Origin: Sphingomonas sp. Mn802worker
Lineage (GTDB): Bacteria; Pseudomonadota; Alphaproteobacteria; Sphingomonadales; Sphingomonadaceae
Direction: 5' to 3'
NCBI RefSeq assembly: GCF_000382485.1
Contig: NZ_AORY01000004.1
Span: 496,001-560,000, forward strand
DNA length: 64,000 nucleotides
Shown here: positions 1 through 9,029 of the stretch, piece by piece
How positions within the stretch are numbered: the stretch's first letter is position 1
Layout: each line of letters begins with the position of its first letter
Translations under genes and position numbers: made by a program
The notes under the pieces: generated by a model
What the model was told of the DNA's origin: nothing
The model's database searches: none
What the model saw: the letters and a program-made list of their open reading frames with translations, nothing else

Positions 1-1278
1 GCGTTGAAGGTCGCGCTGGCGGGGTTGGGCACGGTGGGTGGCGGGGTCATCCGGCTGCTGGGCGAGAACCGTGAACTGATCGCGCGCCGCGCCGGACGGC
101 CGATCGAAGTCGTCGCAGTCTCCGCGCGCGACCGTGGCAAGGACCGCGGGCTCGACCTGTCGCAGCTTGCCTGGGTCGACGACACGACGCAGCTGGCGCA
201 TGCCGACGCCGACGTGGTGGTCGAGCTGGTCGGCGGTGCGGACGGCCCGGCGCTGGCATTGGCGCGCGCGACGCTGGCGGCGGGCAAGGGCTTCGTCACC
301 GCGAACAAGGCGATGCTGGCGCACCACGGGCTCGAACTGGGCGCAGCGGCGGAGCAGGCGGGCGTGCCGCTCAAGTTCGAGGCGGCGGTCGCGGGCGGCA
401 TTCCGGTCATCAAGGGACTGCGCGAGGGCGCGGCGGCGAACGCGATCGGGCGCGTGACGGGCATCCTGAATGGCACATGCAACTTCATCCTCACCCGGAT
501 GGAGGCGCAAGGCCGCGACTTCGCCGACGTGCTCGCCGAGGCGCAGGCGCTGGGCTTTGCCGAGGCCGATCCGTCGTTCGACATCGACGGGGTGGATGCC
601 GCCCACAAGTTGTCGATTCTCGCCAGCATCGCGTTCGGCACGCGCCCGGCGTTCCCGAACGTGCAGGTCAGCGGCATTCGTCACGTCCTCGCCGCCGACA
701 TCGCCGAGGCGGCGGCGCTCGGCTACCGGGTACGCCTGGTCGGCGTCGCCGAGGCGGGACCAGGCGGGCTGTTCCAGCGCGTCCACGCGCATCTTGTCCC
801 CGCCGACCATCCGCTGGCGCACGTCACCGGCGCGACCAACGCGGTGGTGGCGGAGGGCAATTACGTCGGACGGCTGCTGTTCCAGGGGGCGGGCGCGGGG
901 GCCGGGCCGACCGCGAGCGCGGTGGTCGCCGACCTGATCGACATTGCGCGCGGTGAATTTGGCACTGCCTTCGCGATGCCGGTCGACGCGCTCGCCGTGG
1001 CTGAACCCTCCGACAGTGGTGAGCGGCGCGGGCGCGCCTATCTGCGCTTCGCCGTGGCGGACCGTGTCGGCGTGCTGGCGGAGATTGCGGCGTCGATGCG
1101 CGACGCGGGCGTCTCGATCGAGAGCCTGATCCAGCGCGGCGCCAATCCCGGCGGCGACGTGCTGGTCGCGATCGTCACGCACGAAGGGCCTGAGCGCTGC
1201 GTCGCTGCGGCACTGGAGCGGTTGCGCGGATCGCAGAGCCTGACCGGCGAGCCGCTATTGATGCATATTCTCGGCTGA
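1..1278 (+). CDS. hom: Homoserine dehydrogenase, 5' end outside window
   Basis: NAD(P)-dependent reduction of aspartate semialdehyde to homoserine, the branch point to threonine and methionine; cytoplasmic. The Rossmann motif GLGTVGGGV lies at the very start of the visible protein. The family signature region follows (NGTCNFIL, then ADPSFDIDGVDAAHKL), and a C-terminal ACT domain covers about the last 80 residues (AYLRFAVADRVGVLAEIA), suggesting threonine feedback control. The first in-frame start in the window is a TTG at base 4, but the frame is open to base 1 and relatives carry a few residues before the Rossmann strand. The true start is therefore probably just upstream and the gene is 5'-partial by only a few codons. 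It converges with ctrA. Confidence 0.95.
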   Translation, partial: ALKVALAGLGTVGGGVIRLLGENRELIARRAGRPIEVVAVSARDRGKDRGLDLSQLAWVDDTTQLAHADADVVVELVGGADGPALALARATLAAGKGFVTANKAMLAHHGLELGAAAEQAGVPLKFEAAVAGGIPVIKGLREGAAANAIGRVTGILNGTCNFILTRMEAQGRDFADVLAEAQALGFAEADPSFDIDGVDAAHKLSILASIAFGTRPAFPNVQVSGIRHVLAADIAEAAALGYRVRLVGVAEAGPGGLFQRVHAHLVPADHPLAHVTGATNAVVAEGNYVGRLLFQGAGAGAGPTASAVVADLIDIARGEFGTAFAMPVDALAVAEPSDSGERRGRAYLRFAVADRVGVLAEIAASMRDAGVSIESLIQRGANPGGDVLVAIVTHEGPERCVAAALERLRGSQSLTGEPLLMHILG

Positions 1279-1298
1279 GGCTGGGTAGTTGAAACGTA

Positions 1299-1334
1299 GA
1301 AGGCCGCGGCATCCCCCCGGAAGCCGCGGCCTTC
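1299..1334. terminator. Hairpin between convergent hom and ctrA
   Basis: A perfect 12-bp inverted repeat (GAAGGCCGCGGC / GCCGCGGCCTTC) with a 12-nt loop sits in the 90-bp gap between two convergent genes. There is no long T-run on either side, so it is probably a bidirectional terminator or 3'-end stabiliser rather than a strong classical terminator. Confidence 0.6.
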
Positions 1335-1368
1335 GTGTCCGATTACGCCGGAACAAGCAGGTAGAGGA

Positions 1369-2070
1369 TCAGGCGACCTCGGCGGTCGCGACCTCGTCCG
1401 GTTCACGCAGCACGTAGCCGCGGCCCCAGACGGTCTCGATGTAGTTCTCGCCATCGCATGCCATGCTTAGCTTCTTGCGCAGCTTGCAGATGAACACGTC
1501 GATGATCTTGAGTTCGGGTTCGTCCATCCCGCCGTAGAGATGGTTGAGGAACATCTCCTTGGTCAGTGTCGTGCCCTTGCGAAGCGAGAGCAGCTCGAGC
1601 ATTGCATATTCCTTGCCGGTCAGGTGGACGCGCGCGCCGTCTACCTCAACCGTCTTCGCGTCGAGGTTGACCGCCAGCTTGCCGGTGCGGATGACCGACT
1701 GCGAATGACCCTTCGAGCGGCGGACAACCGCATGGATGCGCGCGATCAGCTCCTCGCGGTGGAACGGCTTGGTGACGTAATCGTCCGCGCCGAAGCCGAA
1801 CGAGCGCACCTTTGAGTCCATCTCGTTGACGCCCGACAGGATCAGCACCGGCGTCGACACGCGCGCGACACGTAGCTTCTTCAGCACGTCGTAGCCGTGC
1901 ATGTCGGGCAGGTTCAGGTCGAGCAGGATAATGTCGTAGTCGTACAACTTGCCGAGGTCCAATCCCTCCTCGCCAAGATCGGTCGAGTAGACGTTGAATC
2001 CTTCGGTCGAGAGCATCAGCTCGATCGCCTTGGCAGTGGTCGGCTCGTCTTCGATCAAGAGTACGCGCAT
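1369..2070 (-). CDS. ctrA: Cell-cycle response regulator CtrA
   Basis: OmpR-family response regulator of 233 residues controlling the cell cycle, polar development and motility in alphaproteobacteria. The receiver domain (about 1-120) has the acidic pocket at E7/D8, the phospho-acceptor Asp51 in LLDLNLPD and the TKPF lysine. The C-terminal half is a winged-helix DNA-binding domain ([11 protein letters not shown] ... [13 protein letters not shown] ... VWGRGYVL). The ATG at 2070 gives the canonical [10 protein letters not shown]-terminus behind a GGGGAA ribosome-binding site, although the frame stays open nine codons further upstream. The protein ends in EVA. A CtrA box lies about 95 bp upstream, pointing to autoregulation. 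Confidence 0.96.
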   Translation of the reverse strand: MRVLLIEDEPTTAKAIELMLSTEGFNVYSTDLGEEGLDLGKLYDYDIILLDLNLPDMHGYDVLKKLRVARVSTPVLILSGVNEMDSKVRSFGFGADDYVTKPFHREELIARIHAVVRRSKGHSQSVIRTGKLAVNLDAKTVEVDGARVHLTGKEYAMLELLSLRKGTTLTKEMFLNHLYGGMDEPELKIIDVFICKLRKKLSMACDGENYIETVWGRGYVLREPDEVATAEVA

Positions 2071-2165
2071 CTGCTGTTCCCCGGTTTTCAGACCCACGCC
2101 GCCGTCCCTGTCGCGGGTGCAGGTCTGCCAGATAAATTAACTATCCCGCTTCTGAACGCAAAAGG

Positions 2166-2180
2166 TTAATTCCCGCTTAA
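2166..2180. promoter_or_regulatory. CtrA box upstream of ctrA
   Basis: TTAATTCCCGCTTAA is a perfect match to the CtrA consensus TTAA-N7-TTAA. It lies 96 bp upstream of the ctrA ATG and just before the stop codon of the neighbouring transporter gene (stop at 2191-2193). Position and perfection suggest direct autoregulation; a further TTAA at 2137-2140 could be an extra half-site. Confidence 0.75.
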
Positions 2181-2190
2181 GCGCACTCGT

Positions 2191-3291
2191 TCATTCATCT
2201 TTCTCGTGCTCGCTTGCCAGCCGGCGCGTTCCCTTGGCGGTGAACAGACGCCGCTCGCGCGTGGTCGGGATCGGCTCGCCCAGCATCTCGCGCAGATAGA
2301 GGCTGCGGGTCAGTGTAAAGGCGACGACCAGGATGCCGCCGGAGAAGAACAGCCCGAACAGGCCGAACACCGCGCCCGTTCCGATGATCGCGAACAGGCT
2401 GAGCGCGGGCGGGATCGAGATCACGCGGCTGGTGACGAATGGCGTGACGAAATTGGTCTGGATCACGCGCACCGCCGCGAACACGACCAGCGCCCAGATC
2501 AGCTGATCGGTGCCTGCGGTTGCGGCGAGGCCGAGCGCTGGCAGCATTGCGCCGAGCGGGCCGACATAGGGGATGAACTCGCTGATCCCGGTCAGCAATC
2601 CGAGCAGCGCGGGCGAGGGGACGCCCGCGATCCACAGGCCGATGCCCACCATCAACCCCATCGCGGTCATCTGGATCAGCTGCGCGCGCAGCCACAGCAG
2701 CAATGTCGAGCCAACGTCGCCAAGCGCGTCTTCCGCCGCGGCGCGCTTGGTCGGCGGCACCAGCAGCAGCGCACCGCGCTCGTACACCTTGGGGTCGACC
2801 GCGAAGAAGATTGCGCCGAACAGCACCAGCACTGCATTCAGCAGCAGCTCGCCTGCACCGCGTGCGAGGCTGCCAATGTCCTGCGCGACGCGGCTGCCTG
2901 CAAACGCGGCACGCGCCGCGTCGGCGATCTTCGCGCCGACCGGCGACTGCGACATATAGTCCTGCAGCTTCTGGATCAGCCCAGGCAATGACACGACCAG
3001 CGTGTTGACCTGTTGCCGAAACTCGACACCGAACAGCCAGCCGAGCAGGCCGAGGAAGCCGAGCACGGAGGCGACGCCCAGCCCCAGCGCGACCTTGTGA
3101 CGGACCTTCAGGTGCGTCTCGTAGAGTTCGGCGATCGCGTGGATGACGATCGCGATCAGCATCGACCCGAAGGCGAGGATCAGCAGGTGCCGAGCCAGGT
3201 ACAGCGCGGCAATGACCGCGACGATCGCGATCAGCCAGAGCACGCGCCGGATGAAGCGGGCGTCATCGGCGTCGGGGCTCAGCCGGTTCAT
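2191..3291 (-). CDS. AI-2E family transporter (PerM-like membrane protein)
   Basis: Integral inner-membrane protein of 366 residues of the AI-2E exporter/PerM (UPF0118) family. It shows the typical layout: two N-terminal hydrophobic segments (RRVLWLIAIVAVIAALY and following), a third around residue 70, a long soluble stretch, then a cluster of C-terminal membrane spans including the family-typical GLLTGISEFIPYVGPLGAMLPA. Substrate is not predictable; characterised relatives export AI-2 or act as Na+/H+ antiporters. I chose the ATG at 3291 (MNRLSPDADDARF) because the longer reading adds a non-conserved 37-residue leader. The same-strand GT-C-like gene ends about 80 bp upstream. Confidence 0.88.
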   Translation of the reverse strand: MNRLSPDADDARFIRRVLWLIAIVAVIAALYLARHLLILAFGSMLIAIVIHAIAELYETHLKVRHKVALGLGVASVLGFLGLLGWLFGVEFRQQVNTLVVSLPGLIQKLQDYMSQSPVGAKIADAARAAFAGSRVAQDIGSLARGAGELLLNAVLVLFGAIFFAVDPKVYERGALLLVPPTKRAAAEDALGDVGSTLLLWLRAQLIQMTAMGLMVGIGLWIAGVPSPALLGLLTGISEFIPYVGPLGAMLPALGLAATAGTDQLIWALVVFAAVRVIQTNFVTPFVTSRVISIPPALSLFAIIGTGAVFGLFGLFFSGGILVVAFTLTRSLYLREMLGEPIPTTRERRLFTAKGTRRLASEHEKDE

Positions 3292-3370
3292 GCGGCGCGG
3301 GCGGATCGTTGCATCTGCGGCACAACGTGCGTTCGCGGGAAAAGTGACGGTCCCCAATCGCGAAAACGGA

Positions 3371-4828
3371 TCAGTTGCGCAACAGGGCGATCGAACCGGC
3401 ATCCCACGTCAGCATCGCCTGGTAGGTCGTCGGCGCGGCAGGCAGCAACGCGCGTGCCGTGAGGCCTGGCAGCATGACGGCGAGAGCGACGGTTCCGGCG
3501 ACCACAACTTTGCGCCGGCTGATCTCGAGTCGTGGTGCGACAAAGCCAGCAACGCCGGTCGCGAGCATGGGCCAGAGGTGATAGCGTAGGTCGGACGCGA
3601 TCGATACGAAGAGGAAGCTCGCCTCCAGCGCGATCGCCGAGGCGAGCAGGCCGAGGGCGAGGCGGTGCCGCGCGCCAGCGTTCGGCGTGTCGTGGGGCGT
3701 GCGCACAATGCCGAGCGCGAGCAGCATTGCCGCGGCGAACCACGCGATCGGCCAGCCGAGCGGCGTGTCGGCAAGTGCCGCCGCCACGCGCTGCCACCCA
3801 GCGGCCGCGCGGCCAGGCGGAACGAGGCCCAGATCGTTCGGCTCGTTGTCGGTCGGCGGCGCGGCGCCGGTCAGACGGGCCGGGACCAGCCAGCGCTCGG
3901 TTACGTTCCAGTGCGAGAGGCGCTGCTCGGCATAGGCAATTGGGTGTCGCAGCACCGCGCCCGCGAGCCTGACGTACAATCCTCCGCTCGGAACCGCGTT
4001 GAGCGGCGCCATCACATCGGCGCAGAGGGACGGCTCGCCGAGCGGATCCCAGAAGAAGGGCGACACGCAGCGGCGAGCGCGCAATTGCGCGACCTGGGTC
4101 GGAGACAGGCCGGTCTCAGCAGTCGCATCGGTACGCGCGGCGATGCCGGCAAGGTCGAACAGCGGCTGTGTCTTCTCGACCCCGCTCGCCGATGCGCCGA
4201 GCAGGCGGTGATTGACCGCGCCCGACGCTGCGAGCACTGCGACGGTTATCGCGACGGTGGTGATTGCGCGCCGGACGATCCCGCCGGTCGGCAGCAGCGC
4301 TGCAATCAGCGGAGCGAGCGCGAACACGGCGTTGGCGCGTAACAGCAGCGCATACAGGAACAGCGCTGCCGCGATCGCCACGGCGGCTAGCGGTATCGGT
4401 CGGCCGCGTAGCTGGAAGGCGGCGACGATCCCGAACGCGGCGATGGCGGCCGCAACCATTTGCGCGTCCTTGAGCACGACGACCTGCCAGCCGAGGAACA
4501 AGGGCGACGCGCCGAGCGCGAGCACGCCCGCCTGCCGCCACCTGCCGGGCAGGGCGGCGGCGATCAGGCCAAGCCCGGTCCAGTATAGCAGCACCTGTGT
4601 GGCGAACACTGGCGCAGTGCCGCGGGCGAGCGGGTGCAGCCATGCCCATAACCACACCATGACGGGCGGGTGCCAGTCGTCGATCTGTCCCGACAGCATC
4701 TGATTGAACTGCGCGACGGTGTCGTATTGTGCGTAGCCCGGCGCGAACACCAGCAGCGTCGCAGCCGCGAACACACCTGCGACGATCAGCGGCGGTCTGG
4801 CCAGACGAGGAGCAGGAGCGGACGACAT
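3371..4828 (-). CDS. Polytopic membrane protein, GT-C glycosyltransferase-like
   Basis: Hydrophobic protein of 485 residues with roughly ten predicted membrane spans. The first periplasmic loop contains YDTVAQFNQMLSG followed by DDWHPPVMVWLW. A D-S/T-x-x-Q plus DWHPP arrangement is seen in GT-C-fold, polyprenyl-phosphate-sugar-dependent transferases and related uncharacterised membrane proteins. A large periplasmic loop near residues 210-330 includes a possible Cys pair (RRCVSPFFWDP, SLCADV). The family is inferred from topology and the acidic loop only; acceptor and donor are unknown. It is monocistronic or loosely linked to the downstream AI-2E gene. Confidence 0.7.
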   Translation of the reverse strand: MSSAPAPRLARPPLIVAGVFAAATLLVFAPGYAQYDTVAQFNQMLSGQIDDWHPPVMVWLWAWLHPLARGTAPVFATQVLLYWTGLGLIAAALPGRWRQAGVLALGASPLFLGWQVVVLKDAQMVAAAIAAFGIVAAFQLRGRPIPLAAVAIAAALFLYALLLRANAVFALAPLIAALLPTGGIVRRAITTVAITVAVLAASGAVNHRLLGASASGVEKTQPLFDLAGIAARTDATAETGLSPTQVAQLRARRCVSPFFWDPLGEPSLCADVMAPLNAVPSGGLYVRLAGAVLRHPIAYAEQRLSHWNVTERWLVPARLTGAAPPTDNEPNDLGLVPPGRAAAGWQRVAAALADTPLGWPIAWFAAAMLLALGIVRTPHDTPNAGARHRLALGLLASAIALEASFLFVSIASDLRYHLWPMLATGVAGFVAPRLEISRRKVVVAGTVALAVMLPGLTARALLPAAPTTYQAMLTWDAGSIALLRN

Positions 4829-4890
4829 GACGGCGGATCATCGCCGCTGCGTGTTGCAGCGTCCAGTGCCACCCGATCAGACGCAAGAGC

Positions 4891-4916
4891 GCGCACCCGC
4901 ATTGCTGCGGGTGCGC
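4891..4916 (-). terminator. Hairpin downstream of lpdA
   Basis: Perfect 10-bp stem (GCGCACCCGC / GCGGGTGCGC) with loop ATTGCT, 7 bp beyond the lpdA stop codon on the minus strand. It lacks a solid T-run but is placed as a 3' terminator of the aceF-lpdA group. Confidence 0.55.
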
Positions 4917-4923
4917 CAAAGCG

Positions 4924-6318
4924 TCAGATGTGGATCGGCCGATCGTAGGCGGCGAGGACGCTCTCGTGCATCATCTCGGAAAGGGTCGGATGCGCGAATA
5001 CCGTCTCCTGCAGCTCGGCCTCGGTGGTCTCGAGCTGGCGCGCGATGACGTAGCCCTGGATCAGCTCGGTCACCTCGGCCCCGACCATGTGCGCGCCGAG
5101 CAGCTCGCCCGTCTTCGCATCGAACACCGTCTTCACGAAGCCGTCCGCCTCGCCGAGCGCAATCGCCTTGCCGTTGCCGATGAAGGGGAATTTGCCAACC
5201 TTGACGTCGCGGCCGCTTTCCTTCGCCTTTGCTTCGGTTAGGCCAACGGAGGCGACCTGCGGACGCGAGTAGGTGCAACCGGGGATGTTCCACGTCTCGA
5301 ACGGGTGCGGCTTCTCGCCCGCGATTGCCTCGACACAGACGATGCCCTCGTGGCTCGCCTTGTGCGCGAGCCACGGCGCACCGGTCACGTCGCCGATTGC
5401 GTACACGCCCTCGACGTTGGTGCGGCCGTAGCCGTCGACCTTGATCTGGCCACGCTCGGTCGTGACGCCGAGTTCCTCGAGTCCCAGGTTCTCGGTATTG
5501 GGAACGATGCCGATCGCGACAATGACGTGGCTGTAGTCCTCTGCCGTCGACTTCCCGTCCTTGCCCTTGATCGTCGCCTTTGCGCCGCTGCCTGCGGTGT
5601 CGATCTTCTCGACGCCAGCGCCGGTGACGATGCGGATGCCCTCCTTGGTCAGGCGCTTCTCCATGAACGCGCTGACTTCCTCGTCCTCTACGGGAAGGAT
5701 ACGCGGCAGCATTTCGACCACGGTTACCTCGGCGCCCATGTCGTTGTAGAAGCTGGCGAACTCGATCCCGATCGCGCCCGATCCGATGACGAGCAGCTTG
5801 GTCGGCATGACCTCGGGCACCATCGCGTGGCGATAGGTCCAGATGCGCTGGCCATCTGTCTTGGCAAACGGCAGGTCGCGCGCGCGTGCGCCGGTCGCGA
5901 TCATGATGTGCTTGGCAGCCAGCTCGGTTGTCTTGTCGCCCTGCGTGACGGTCAGCTTACCCTTGCCCGAAAGCTTGCCGACGCCTTCGTGCACCGCGAT
6001 CTTGTGCTTCTTCATCAAGCCCTTGACGCCGGCATTGAGCTGCCCTGCCACCTTGCGGCTGCGCTCCACGATCTTGCCGAGGTCGAAGCCGATGTTGTCG
6101 GCCTTGAGTCCGTAATCGGCGGCGTGAGCCATGTAATGGTAGACCTCCGACGTGCGCAGCAGCGCCTTGGTCGGGATGCAGCCCCAGTTGAGGCAGATGC
6201 CGCCGAGCCGCTCGCGCTCGACGATCGCGACCTTCATGCCCAGCTGCGACGCGCGGATCGCGGACACGTAACCGCCCGGACCCGAGCCGAGCACGATGAG
6301 GTCATATTGGTCAGCCAT
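4924..6318 (-). CDS. lpdA: Dihydrolipoyl dehydrogenase (E3)
   Basis: FAD-dependent E3 of the 2-oxoacid dehydrogenase complexes, 464 residues; reoxidises dihydrolipoamide and reduces NAD+. FAD-binding GSGPGGYVSAIRA is at 11-23, the redox disulfide GGICLNWGCIPTKALL has Cys42/Cys47, and the C-terminal catalytic dyad is His443-Pro...Glu448 (AHPTLSEMMHE). Length is normal for the family. Same strand and direction as aceF (E2), with a small membrane protein and a thioesterase gene between them, so it probably serves the pyruvate dehydrogenase complex. Confidence 0.97.
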   Translation of the reverse strand: MADQYDLIVLGSGPGGYVSAIRASQLGMKVAIVERERLGGICLNWGCIPTKALLRTSEVYHYMAHAADYGLKADNIGFDLGKIVERSRKVAGQLNAGVKGLMKKHKIAVHEGVGKLSGKGKLTVTQGDKTTELAAKHIMIATGARARDLPFAKTDGQRIWTYRHAMVPEVMPTKLLVIGSGAIGIEFASFYNDMGAEVTVVEMLPRILPVEDEEVSAFMEKRLTKEGIRIVTGAGVEKIDTAGSGAKATIKGKDGKSTAEDYSHVIVAIGIVPNTENLGLEELGVTTERGQIKVDGYGRTNVEGVYAIGDVTGAPWLAHKASHEGIVCVEAIAGEKPHPFETWNIPGCTYSRPQVASVGLTEAKAKESGRDVKVGKFPFIGNGKAIALGEADGFVKTVFDAKTGELLGAHMVGAEVTELIQGYVIARQLETTEAELQETVFAHPTLSEMMHESVLAAYDRPIHI

Positions 6319-6411
6319 TCTTGTAAACTCCCGGGCTTGTCGCCCTGTTCGCTCGCAGCGCCAACCTGGGCGCTACCGTTTAGTCCGATATAGGGTGCGC
6401 GTGGGCCGCAG

Positions 6412-6795
6412 TCAGGCGTCTACCGGGCGCGGGCGGCGGTCGCGGTCGATCGCGACGAAGGTGAAATGCGCCTCGGTCACCTTGCGCGTCGTCTCGCGGT
6501 GGCGGTCGCGCGCGTGCGCCTCGACCGCGATGGTAAGCGAGGTGCGCCCGACCTTGACGACATCGGCATAGACGCTGACCTCGTCGCCGACGTGGACGGG
6601 GGCGTGGAACTTCATCCCCTCCATCGCGATCGTGACCGCGCGGCCCTTGGCACGGCGCGCGGCGACGAGGCCAGCGGCCGAGTCCATCAGGCTCATCAGC
6701 CAGCCACCGAAGATGTCGCCGTACGCGTTGGTGTCGGCTGGCATCGCGGTGACGCGCATCGCGGGGTCGCGGAATGCCGGGCTGGTGTCACTCAC
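6412..6795 (-). CDS. Acyl-CoA thioesterase, YciA-type hotdog
   Basis: Hotdog-fold acyl-CoA hydrolase of 127 residues. Family features are AMPADTNAYGDIFGGWLMSLMD near the N-terminus (Asn/Asp plus GGWLM, the active-site helix) and the strand MKFHAPVHVGDEVSVYADV. It cleaves CoA thioesters, probably in CoA recycling or lipid turnover. The start is the GTG at 6795, which overlaps the upstream small-protein stop by 4 bp (GTGA) and gives the usual short N-terminus. The frame is open further upstream, but that extension is not thioesterase-like. It sits between E2 and E3 of pyruvate dehydrogenase. Confidence 0.9.
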   Translation of the reverse strand: MSDTSPAFRDPAMRVTAMPADTNAYGDIFGGWLMSLMDSAAGLVAARRAKGRAVTIAMEGMKFHAPVHVGDEVSVYADVVKVGRTSLTIAVEAHARDRHRETTRKVTEAHFTFVAIDRDRRPRPVDA

Positions 6796-7004
6796 CCGCG
6801 CACCCTCCACACCTCGCGCGCGCTCAGCACGCCCATCGCCAGCATCGTGCCCGCGCCGACCAGCCAGATCGTCCAATAGCCTTGGGGATAGCTCCATGCT
6901 GCGCCCCAGAAGACGAGCGCGGTGACGCCGAGGCCGAGCAAACCCCAGGCGATCTCGCGGATCACCGGATCGATCTCCAGCGGGGTGATGTAGGGACGCG
7001 TCAT
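6792..7004 (-). CDS. Small two-TM membrane protein
   Basis: A 70-residue protein beginning MTRPYITPLEIDPVIREIAWG with two hydrophobic helices (GLLGLGVTALVFWGAAW and WTIWLVGAGTMLAMGVL) and a short basic C-terminus (REVWRVRG). No function recognised. It starts 10 nt after aceF and overlaps the thioesterase gene by 4 bp, so it is almost certainly co-transcribed and translationally coupled. Its fixed position inside a pyruvate dehydrogenase gene group is the only functional clue. Confidence 0.8.
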   Translation of the reverse strand: MTRPYITPLEIDPVIREIAWGLLGLGVTALVFWGAAWSYPQGYWTIWLVGAGTMLAMGVLSAREVWRVRG

Positions 7005-7014
7005 CGTTGCCGGC

Positions 7015-8376
7015 TCAGGCGAGCATGCCGAGCGGGTTCTCGACCAGCCGCTTGAATGCCTGCATCAGCTCGGCACCGTCGGCGCCGTCGATCGCGCGGT
7101 GATCGAAGCTGCCTGTCGCCGATATGATCGTAGCAATGCTGAGCGAGCCGTCCTCCATCACCCACGGGCGCTTCTCACCCGCGCCGATCGCGAGGATCAT
7201 GCCCTGCGGCGGGTTGATGACGGCCTCGAACTGCTTGATCCCGAACATGCCCATGTTGCTGATCGACGCGGTGCCGCCGGTGAATTCCTCCGGCTTCAGC
7301 TTCTTGTCGCGCGCGCGGGCGGCCAAGTCCTTCATCCGGGTCGAGATGCTCGACAGGCTGGCAGTGTCCGCCTCGGTGATGACCGGCGTGATGAGCCCTT
7401 CGGGCGTCGACACCGCGACCGAGATATCGGCGCGCTTGAAGCTGACGAGCTCGTTCGGCGTGAACATGACGTTGCACTTCGGCACTTGGATCAGCGCGGC
7501 GGCGAGCGCCTTGATCATCAGGTCGTTCACCGACAGCTTGACCCCGCGCGCCGACAGGCTGGCGTTCAGGTCGCCGCGAAGCGCCAGCAGTTTGTCGAGC
7601 TGCACGTCGACCGTGAGGTAGATGTGCGGCACCTGCTGCTTCGACTCGGTCAGGCGGCGCGCGATCGTCTTGCGCATGTTGCTGAGCTTGGTCGTATCAT
7701 GCGGCACGTTGGGAATCTGCGGTGCTGCGGTGGGAGCAGCCGGAGCCGCTGCGGTCGTCGCGGGCTGCGTTGCCTCCGACTTCGGCGCAGGTGCCGCGCC
7801 CGGCTTCGCTTGCTCGACGTCGGCTTTGACGATGCGGCCGTTGGGGCCGCTGCCCTGAAGCTGCGAGAGGTCAAGGCCCTTGTCGGCGGCGAGGCGGCGC
7901 GCGAGTGGGCTTGCCTTGACGCGGTCGCCGTCGTTGTGCGCGGGCGCTGCAGTGCCGGCGTTCGGCTCGTCCTTCGCGACCTGCGCATCCGCCGGCTTGC
8001 CGTGATCGCGGTCGTCCTCCGGTGCGGGCTGTGCCTCGCTGCCGGTCTTGTTCGGGTCCTTGGGCGAGGGATGCGCCTCGCTCTCCTTCGCGGCGGGCTC
8101 GGGCGTCGAGCTGCCGACGGCACCGGCGTCCTCACCCTCGCCGGCGAGCAGCGCGATCACCGCGCCGACCTTCACGCCGTCGGTACCCTCGGGCACGGTG
8201 ATCTTCGCGATCGTGCCCTCGTCGACCGCCTCGAACTCCATCGTCGCCTTGTCGGTCTCGATCTCGGCCATGATGTCACCCGAGCGCACGGTGTCGCCTT
8301 CCTTCACCAGCCATTTGGCGAGCGTGCCTTCCTCCATTGTCGGGGAAAGGGCAGGCATCTTGATCTCGATCGGCAT
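7015..8376 (-). CDS. aceF: Pyruvate dehydrogenase E2, dihydrolipoamide acetyltransferase
   Basis: Core acetyltransferase of the pyruvate dehydrogenase complex, 453 residues. There is one N-terminal lipoyl domain with the lipoylated Lys43 in [12 protein letters not shown] long acidic/Ala-Pro linker follows (about 80-165), then a peripheral-subunit-binding domain ([19 protein letters not shown] ... [11 protein letters not shown]), a second Ala-Pro linker and the catalytic domain ending in the active-site motif [11 protein letters not shown]. The ATG at 8376 gives the conserved [17 protein letters not shown] start. The E1 genes are not adjacent: a divergent usp gene lies upstream. That is unusual compared with the common pdhA-pdhB-pdhC order. 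Confidence 0.95.
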   Translation of the reverse strand: MPIEIKMPALSPTMEEGTLAKWLVKEGDTVRSGDIMAEIETDKATMEFEAVDEGTIAKITVPEGTDGVKVGAVIALLAGEGEDAGAVGSSTPEPAAKESEAHPSPKDPNKTGSEAQPAPEDDRDHGKPADAQVAKDEPNAGTAAPAHNDGDRVKASPLARRLAADKGLDLSQLQGSGPNGRIVKADVEQAKPGAAPAPKSEATQPATTAAAPAAPTAAPQIPNVPHDTTKLSNMRKTIARRLTESKQQVPHIYLTVDVQLDKLLALRGDLNASLSARGVKLSVNDLMIKALAAALIQVPKCNVMFTPNELVSFKRADISVAVSTPEGLITPVITEADTASLSSISTRMKDLAARARDKKLKPEEFTGGTASISNMGMFGIKQFEAVINPPQGMILAIGAGEKRPWVMEDGSLSIATIISATGSFDHRAIDGADGAELMQAFKRLVENPLGMLA

Positions 8377-8520
8377 GGCAAACCTTTGCGCGAATGCTTT
8401 CCTGGGGATGCGCGCGTCTCTCGCCCCCCGGCACCGTAGCGTCAAGCCCGCGACTTGATCGGCGTCGCTTGGCGGCTCCGTGAAAGCCTAGTAGATCGGG
8501 GGAAGAAAGGTCGTTTCCCG

Positions 8521-8973
8521 ATGCGCATCTACCTGACCGTGATCGACGACACGCCCGAGGCGCAGATCGCGCTACGCTTCGCTGCGAGGCGCGCGGTGAA
8601 GACCGGGGGAGGGGTGGAGATCCTTGCGCTGATCCCGCCACAGGAGTTCATCGCCTTCGGCGGCGTGCAGGCGACGATCGAGGACGACCAGCGCCGCCAT
8701 GCCGAGGGGCTGGTGCAGCGCGCGGCGGGTACGCTGCTGGAGGAATCGGGGCTGCGCCCGTCGTTGACGGTGCGAAGCGGCGACGGGCCCAAGGTGATCC
8801 GCGAGCTGATCGCCGCCAATCCGCAGATCGCCGCGCTGGTGCTGGGTGCTGCCGCGAGCGGCGCGCCGGGCGAGCTGGTCGGGCATTTCGCCGCCGACGT
8901 CGGCAGCCTGTCGGTGCCGCTGATGATCGTGCCCGGCGGGCTCGACCGCGAGGCGATCGACCGCCTGAGTTGA
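8521..8973 (+). CDS. Universal stress protein UspA family
   Basis: Single-domain Usp fold of 150 residues (MRIYLTVIDDTPEAQIAL). It has the first beta strand with an Asp pair near the adenine site and a C-terminal nucleotide-loop region (VLGAAASGAPGELVG ... VPLMIVPGG) resembling the ATP-binding G-2X-G-9X-G pattern. Cytoplasmic stress/ATP-sensing role by family; specific role unknown. The in-frame sequence upstream of 8521 looks non-coding, and the ATG follows GGAAGAAAGG. Divergent from aceF across a 144-bp intergenic region. Confidence 0.88.
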   Translation: MRIYLTVIDDTPEAQIALRFAARRAVKTGGGVEILALIPPQEFIAFGGVQATIEDDQRRHAEGLVQRAAGTLLEESGLRPSLTVRSGDGPKVIRELIAANPQIAALVLGAAASGAPGELVGHFAADVGSLSVPLMIVPGGLDREAIDRLS

Positions 8974-8999
8974 TGGGCACGCGGTAACAGCGGCTTGAG

Positions 9000-9015
9000 C
9001 GCGAACGCGTTCGCG
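9000..9015. repeat. 16-bp perfect palindrome before the M28 peptidase gene
   Basis: CGCGAACGCGTTCGCG is a perfect palindrome ending 14 bp before the peptidase ATG. No recognisable Shine-Dalgarno lies between it and the ATG. It could be an operator, a hairpin masking the ribosome-binding region, or the 3' terminator of the usp gene. Confidence 0.5.
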
Positions 9016-9029
9016 GTCACACTGGCCTG

